The notes below the pieces were generated by a model. That model saw nothing but the letters and a program-made list of their open reading frames with translations, was not told the origin of the DNA and made no database searches. From positions 1 through 34,289 of the forward strand of contig JAEYFP010000029.1 of assembly GCA_023402845.1 (NCBI GenBank): a stretch of 34,289 nucleotides of DNA, given 5' to 3'. Every line of letters starts with the position of its first letter. Position 1 is the stretch's first letter. This document shows, in pieces, positions 31,032-34,289 of this stretch. The position numbers were made by a program, and so were the translations under genes. Source of the DNA: Bacillota bacterium (GTDB lineage Bacteria > Bacillota > Clostridia > Lachnospirales > Lachnospiraceae).

Positions 31032-31313
31032 TTATTTGCGGTCTGCTATGTGCAGGCCGTTTTTCTCTTCTTCAATTAAACTTTTGATGTAAGATACAAT
31101 ATCGGATTTTAAAAATTCGCTTCCATCCCATATCATCGTTTTTGTCATTTGATTAATTTTCTCTTCAAGGTCAAGATAGGTATTACAATCTTCTTTTAGT
31201 AAATCAATTATTTTATTCGCTGATTTCATTTTGGCTGAACTATAATCCGCTAATTCATTGTATATAGCTTCCATGCAATTCAAGATACAAACATCCTTCT
31301 TCCATTTCTTCAA
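31032..31313 (-). CDS. Early-operon helical protein, unknown
   Basis: A 93-residue helical protein (MKKWKKDVCILNCMEAIYNE, ADYSSAKMKSANKIIDLLKE, LIEEEKNGLHIADRK). The start is TTG 31313 with AGGAGG seven bases upstream, 12 bases after the Cro-like stop, so it is in the same operon. Its last codons overlap the terminator of the convergent 86-residue gene. No family recognised. Confidence 0.6.
   Translation of the reverse strand: MKKWKKDVCILNCMEAIYNELADYSSAKMKSANKIIDLLKEDCNTYLDLEEKINQMTKTMIWDGSEFLKSDIVSYIKSLIEEEKNGLHIADRK
31039..31064 (+). terminator. Terminator of the 86-residue gene
   Basis: CGGTCTGC (31039-31046) and GCAGGCCG (31052-31059) form an 8-bp stem with one G-U, followed by five Ts on the plus strand. 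It lies inside the 3' end of the convergent 93-residue gene. Confidence 0.75.
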
Positions 31314-31324
31314 TTCAATACCTC

Positions 31325-31558
31325 CTATCCGGCTTTCATGTCTTGCGTTTCCGCAACTTTTTCAGCAAAAAAAATTGTCATAGGATCATCCATCATAAGA
31401 AACTCGCTTAATTTTTGAATTTCCTCTCTGAAAAAATCACTTTCTCCATTCATTTTCCTGTATAACGTTGCAGGATTTATCCCCAGGAAATCTGCAACCT
31501 CTTGGATGGTCTTTCCTCTTTCTTTTACTTTTCCCAAAAACTTTAATCTATCAAACAT
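31325..31558 (-). CDS. Cro-like helix-turn-helix protein
   Basis: A 77-residue DNA-binding protein (MFDRLKFLGKVKERGKTIQE, then VADFLGINPATLYRKMNGES). The recognition helix sits in INPATLYRKMNG. It is the first gene of the leftward early transcript and faces the CI-like gene across the operators, the Cro position. ATG 31558 has AAAGGAGG seven bases upstream, preferred to an in-frame start ten codons earlier. It would repress the repressor promoter and its own promoter. Confidence 0.8.
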   Translation of the reverse strand: MFDRLKFLGKVKERGKTIQEVADFLGINPATLYRKMNGESDFFREEIQKLSEFLMMDDPMTIFFAEKVAETQDMKAG

Positions 31559-31574
31559 CCCGGAACCTCCTTTC

Positions 31575-31676
31575 TTGCGTTTACGCAACTTAATCGTAAC
31601 ACTTTATATTTCTCTTGTCAATACGTAAACGCAATTATTTTTTGCTTTTTTGCAATTAAGTGTTGCGTATATGCAA
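31575..31676. promoter_or_regulatory. Four operator-like palindromes of the lysogeny switch
   Basis: Four 14-bp sites share the pattern TTGC(G)T..A(C)GCAA. They are TTGCGTTTACGCAA (31575-31588), ATACGTAAACGCAA (31621-31634), TTGCTTTTTTGCAA (31642-31655) and TTGCGTATATGCAA (31663-31676). The last three are exactly 21 bases apart, two helical turns; the first lies 46 bases away. The first covers the start point of the leftward promoter, the second abuts its -35, and the fourth contains the -35 of the repressor promoter. Confidence 0.75.
31593..31621 (-). promoter_or_regulatory. Leftward early promoter
   Basis: On the minus strand TTGACA (31621-31616) and TACGAT (31598-31593) are 17 bases apart. 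The start would fall at ~31586, inside the first operator. It drives the Cro-like gene and the long leftward early operon. Confidence 0.8.
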
Positions 31677-31691
31677 TACATATGTTATTAT
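31663..31691 (+). promoter_or_regulatory. Repressor promoter
   Basis: TTGCGT (31663-31668) and TATTAT (31686-31691) are 17 bases apart on the plus strand. The -35 lies inside the fourth operator, so the CI-like protein probably controls its own synthesis. The TTG start of the repressor follows 32 bases later. Confidence 0.6.
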
Positions 31692-31723
31692 AGTACTATC
31701 TTAGAGAAGAGTGGTGAAAAAAA

Positions 31724-32149
31724 TTGGACTTTAAAGATTTGGTTAACCAAAGACGACTTGAATTAAACTTGACCATGGATGAACTTGCAAAATTAATCGG
31801 CGTAAGCACTCCGACAGTACAAAGATATGAGAGCGGAGAAATCAAGAATGTAAGACGAGACAAAATAAAATCATTGGCGGATGCCTTGCAATGTTCACCC
31901 GCGTATCTCATGGGTTGGTCTGATAAACCTAATTTACATAATTCATTGACAAAACAAGAGCAATCCCTCTTACATAAATATCAATCCATAGATGAAAAAG
32001 GCAAACATACTGTGGATACCATCCTTGAAATGGAATACATACGATGTAATAAGCCTCATTTGATGGTAGATGCAGCTCACGAACGTCCTGGAGCTACTGC
32101 CGAGGATAAAGCCCATGATGATGCCATTATGGATGATGAGAATTTCTGA
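31724..32149 (+). CDS. CI-like repressor
   Basis: A 141-residue repressor with an N-terminal HTH_3 domain (MDFKDLVNQRRLELNLTMDE, then LAKLIGVSTPTVQRYESGEI) and the segment LADALQCSPAYLMGWS. The C-terminal part is short and acidic (KAHDDAIMDDENF) and lacks the S24 peptidase domain used for RecA-dependent self-cleavage. With the ImmA-like peptidase next door, induction is probably by proteolysis, as in ICEBs1-type switches. The start is TTG 31724 behind GAGTGGTG, a weak site. Four operator-like palindromes lie just upstream. Confidence 0.85.
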   Translation: MDFKDLVNQRRLELNLTMDELAKLIGVSTPTVQRYESGEIKNVRRDKIKSLADALQCSPAYLMGWSDKPNLHNSLTKQEQSLLHKYQSIDEKGKHTVDTILEMEYIRCNKPHLMVDAAHERPGATAEDKAHDDAIMDDENF

Positions 32150-32203
32150 TGACTGCCATATAACAACCTCAGCACACTGTACAATTCCTACGAGGTGAAT
32201 GAT

Positions 32204-32665
32204 TTGACATATGATGAATTGATAAATGAAACCGAAGAAATCGGGCTGGTGGTGAAGGAAAAACCACTCATTGGATATGATGGAAGGATAAAAGGATATA
32301 AAATAGCCATACGAAAAGATGTCCCGACTCTAAAAGAAAAAGCCTGTATCCTGGCTGAAGAAATCGGGCACTTTCTCACTGGTTCAGGGGACAATCTGGA
32401 TCAAAATAAAACAGTTAACCGGAAGCAGGAATACAGGGCCAGACTGTGGGCATATGACAAACAAGTTGGATTGATCGGTATTATAAGCGCCTATGCTGCT
32501 GGATGCCACAACCTTTTTGAGATGGCAGAGCATCTGAATGTTACTGAGAATTTCCTTGCAGAAGCATTGGAAAGCTATCGCAGAAAATATGGTAAGTATG
32601 CTGCCGTAGATAATTACATAGTTTACTTCGAACCAAGCTTCGGAGTGCTGGAGATTTATCAGTAA
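32204..32665 (+). CDS. ImmA/IrrE-like peptidase
   Basis: A 153-residue protein of the ImmA/IrrE (DUF955) family, which degrades the repressor to induce the element. The motif region is ACILAEEIGHFLTGSG, where the usual HExxH is replaced by AEExxH; the same variant is frequent in Firmicutes phage members. A second motif, RARLWAYDKQVGL, follows, then a helical tail. The start is probably TTG 32204 with GAGG eight bases upstream; a GTG at 32195 overlaps the binding site. It follows the CI gene by 54 bases in the same direction. Confidence 0.8.
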   Translation: MTYDELINETEEIGLVVKEKPLIGYDGRIKGYKIAIRKDVPTLKEKACILAEEIGHFLTGSGDNLDQNKTVNRKQEYRARLWAYDKQVGLIGIISAYAAGCHNLFEMAEHLNVTENFLAEALESYRRKYGKYAAVDNYIVYFEPSFGVLEIYQ

Positions 32666-32718
32666 GCTGGATTATAAAGCAATCATGTAGTATAAAATAA
32701 ACAAGGAGGAATCTGGAT

Positions 32719-32931
32719 ATGAAGTACGGAATACGGAAGCCAAGTCTAAAGAAAAGTTTTAAAGCCAGAACTACAGGCCGCGCTAAGCGAGCTGTTAAGA
32801 AGGCAATTATTCCGGGTTACGGCAAGAAAGGGATGGGGTGGGTGAAAAATCCGAAAAAGGCCGCTTATAATAAGTTGTATAATAAGACCTCCATCGGGCT
32901 TGGCTCTCTTTTAAAAAAGTTATTTAAATAA
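32719..32931 (+). CDS. Very basic small protein
   Basis: A 70-residue protein with more than 20 Lys/Arg (MKYGIRKPSLKKSFKARTTG, RAKRAVKKAIIPGYGKKGMG). Similar short basic proteins with the IPGYGKKGMGW core often lie between the ImmA gene and integrase in Firmicutes prophages. Their role is unknown; the charge suggests nucleic acid binding. ATG 32719 has AAGGAGG nine bases upstream. Confidence 0.75.
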   Translation: MKYGIRKPSLKKSFKARTTGRAKRAVKKAIIPGYGKKGMGWVKNPKKAAYNKLYNKTSIGLGSLLKKLFK

Positions 32932-32961
32932 AAAAACCGCCCCTGCTGCAAACAGGAACGG
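32930..32961. terminator. Terminator-like hairpin before the integrase
   Basis: CCGCCCCTG (32937-32945) and CAGGAACGG (32953-32961) pair best on the minus strand, where two G-U pairs replace the mismatches and seven Ts follow. On the plus strand the stem has two mismatches and only CTTTC follows. It would mainly block transcripts entering from the right end. Confidence 0.55.
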
Positions 32962-32990
32962 CTTTCATAGATACTATTCGGTACAAGACC

Positions 32991-33022
32991 GATATAATAA
33001 CATTAGACAAGATTATTATATC
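32991..33022. promoter_or_regulatory. Perfect inverted repeat upstream of the integrase gene
   Basis: GATATAATAA (32991-33000) and TTATTATATC (33013-33022) are perfect 10-bp arms around 12 bases. Each arm contains TATAAT, one reading each way. It lies 64 bases before the integrase start and may be an operator or a recombination-protein site. Confidence 0.5.
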
Positions 33023-33085
33023 ATTTTCGGCACTGCACCGCAATAGGTGTATTTTTTATGCCCAAAATTAAGGAGGATGATTATA

Positions 33086-34237
33086 ATGGCAAAAGCAAAA
33101 AAATTACCAAGCGGCAGTTGGAGGGCACTGGCTTATAGCCACAGCGAACCACTGCTCAAAGATGGAAAGCAGGTTCTTGATAAGAAGGGGAAACCGAAGC
33201 AAAAGAGGATATACGAATCCTTCACAAGTGACGACCCTTCTCCTGCCGGAAAGCGGGAAGCAGAATTCGCGGCAGCGGAATTCATGTTGAACAAAGGCAA
33301 GGTAAAAAAGAAGAAAAAGAAAAAAGACTACGGTAAGCTGAAGCTTACGGAGGCTATCGATGAGTACATAGAATCACGGAAATCGCTCAACCGCTCTCCT
33401 ACTACAATACAAGAGTATCGCAGTATGCAGCGGAATGCTTTTCAGGATCTAATGGATACGCTCCTTGAAGATATTGACGAAGAAATTATACAGGAAGCGA
33501 TCAACGTTGAAGCGAAGAGGCCTTCCAAAAATAGAACCAAGAACCCTAAACCGATATCGGTCAAGCGCTTAAGGGACGAGTGGGGGCTAATAAGTTCCAT
33601 CCTGCACAAATACCGCAGAGACTTTGATTTTGAAGAGATTGAGCTTCCGCAGATCGTTCCTAGGGTTGTGGAGCTGCCTCCGGCGAGGGAAGTCCTTAGG
33701 ATCATAAAGGGAACCGATATAGAACTTCCGGTTCTCTTGGCGGCCTGGTTATCTTTTTCCATGTCAGAGGTCCGTGGACTAACAAAATCTAAGTCTGTGC
33801 GCGGCGATTACATAATGATCAACGAGGTTGTAGTTAATGTTGACAATAAGCCCTTACGCAAAGACATGGCTAAAAACCCTACCCGCAACCGACGCCACCG
33901 CATCCCTCCCTACATTAAGGGCCTGATCGATCAGGTAGAGGGAGATGTCCTGGTGAGTATCAGCGGGCATGCTCTATATCATAGGTGGATCAGGTTACAA
34001 GATGCCAATAAAATGGATCATATCACTTTTCATGATCTGCGGCACCTTAATGCATCTATCATGGCCCTCCTCCGAGTACCGGATAAATATGCCCAGGAGC
34101 GCGGCGGCTGGAAGAGCGATCAGGTCATGAAAAAAGTGTACATGCAGACATTTTCCGAAGAGAGGGAACGGATAGATGATATTATGGACGGATACTTTGA
34201 AGAAGCTATGCAACACGAAATGCAACACAAAAAATAA
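33086..34237 (+). CDS. int: Phage integrase (tyrosine recombinase)
   Basis: A 383-residue tyrosine integrase. An arm-binding-type N-terminus (MAKAKKLPSGSWRALAYSHS) comes first, then a Lys-rich stretch (GKVKKKKKKKDYG, 71-83). The core-binding domain is at ~85-185 (LTEAIDEYIESRKSLNRSPT), and the catalytic domain holds Arg230 (MSEVRGL), His316 and Arg319 (FHDLRHLNAS), a Trp in place of the second His (RGGWKSD, 339-345), and Tyr352 (VYMQT). ATG 33086 has AAGGAGG nine bases upstream; an ATG at 33047 lacks such a site. It lies 28 bases from the tRNA-Pro end, the expected attachment site. A terminator follows at 34236. Confidence 0.92.
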   Translation: MAKAKKLPSGSWRALAYSHSEPLLKDGKQVLDKKGKPKQKRIYESFTSDDPSPAGKREAEFAAAEFMLNKGKVKKKKKKKDYGKLKLTEAIDEYIESRKSLNRSPTTIQEYRSMQRNAFQDLMDTLLEDIDEEIIQEAINVEAKRPSKNRTKNPKPISVKRLRDEWGLISSILHKYRRDFDFEEIELPQIVPRVVELPPAREVLRIIKGTDIELPVLLAAWLSFSMSEVRGLTKSKSVRGDYIMINEVVVNVDNKPLRKDMAKNPTRNRRHRIPPYIKGLIDQVEGDVLVSISGHALYHRWIRLQDANKMDHITFHDLRHLNASIMALLRVPDKYAQERGGWKSDQVMKKVYMQTFSEERERIDDIMDGYFEEAMQHEMQHKK

Positions 34238-34261
34238 AACCCTTGATAATTCAAGAGTTTT
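34236..34261. terminator. Terminator after the integrase, next to the tRNA
   Basis: AAAACCCTTGA and TCAAGAGTTTT form an 11-bp stem with one mismatch and a 4-base loop, ending in Ts in both directions. It can end both the integrase transcript and the convergent tRNA transcript. Confidence 0.65.
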
Positions 34262-34265
34262 GCAG

Positions 34266-34289
34266 TCGAGGCGACAAGATTTGAACTTG
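34266..34289 (-). tRNA. tRNA-Pro, 3' end only; attachment site
   Basis: Read on the minus strand, the last 24 bases are a T-arm (CAAG, loop TTCAAAT, CTTG) followed by the acceptor strand TCGCCTCGA. This fits the 3' end of clostridial tRNA-Pro with a CGAGGCG acceptor. The CCA is not encoded; the next bases are CTG. The 5' part is outside the window. Such tRNA 3' ends are common integration targets, and the integrase gene points at this one. Confidence 0.65.

Noticed and set aside
32204..32665. Inactive peptidase because HExxH is not intact
   Set aside because: The AEExxH form is common among phage ImmA-like proteins, so loss of function cannot be concluded from it.

Overview
The window is most of a temperate siphophage genome, probably an integrated prophage, from a low-GC Gram-positive host of the class Clostridia (a Lachnospiraceae-like bacterium is my best guess). 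Supporting signs are AT-rich DNA, strong AGGAGG ribosome binding sites, TTG and GTG starts, HK97-type head genes, a Dit/Tal/BppU baseplate and a DnaD-like replisome organizer. The right edge holds the 3' end of a tRNA-Pro (minus strand) beside a tyrosine integrase, a typical attachment site. The left edge cuts through a baseplate/fibre gene, so lysis genes and the other attachment site lie outside.

Layout. 1-17346 (minus strand, read right to left) is the late module: HNH nuclease, zinc-ribbon protein, small and large terminase, portal, ClpP-like prohead protease, major capsid protein, connector, head closure and tail completion proteins, major tail protein, tail chaperone, tape measure, Dit, Tal and a collagen-like BppU. 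The capsid and tail-tube proteins both carry an extra C-terminal beta-sandwich domain. 17571-19390 encodes two further tyrosine recombinases separated by a terminator and a short tandem repeat. 19444-24721 holds a radical SAM enzyme, several Cys-rich or unknown small proteins, an ArpU/RinA-like late regulator and a YfdQ/DUF2303 protein. 24797-27370 is the replication and maintenance block: a replisome organizer containing helically phased GTTAC iterons (candidate origin), then a tubulin-like GTPase, a small winged-helix protein and eight tandem 10-bp repeats, arranged like a type III (TubZ-TubR-tubC) partition system. 27723-29588 is a cytosine-C5 methyltransferase with seven internal repeats. 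29591-32931 is the early and switch region, with a Cro-like gene facing a CI-like repressor and an ImmA-like peptidase across four operator-like palindromes. The integrase and attachment site end the window.

How it works together. CI and Cro probably compete for the operators at 31575-31676. The leftward early promoter would drive the long minus-strand operon of replication, partition, methylation and regulators, and the ArpU-like protein would then turn on the late genes. Embedded in this leftward operon are short units pointing the other way (202-aa, 73-aa and 86-aa genes, plus a possible small RNA of about 50 nt), most with their own promoter or terminator. They look like morons, genes that can be expressed in the lysogen.

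The most unusual feature is a complete-looking tubulin-type partition cassette in a phage that also has a tRNA-targeting integrase. This suggests an element that can be kept either integrated or as a partitioned plasmid. Three tyrosine recombinases in one genome may be connected with that double lifestyle. All functions are read from sequence alone, without database searches.
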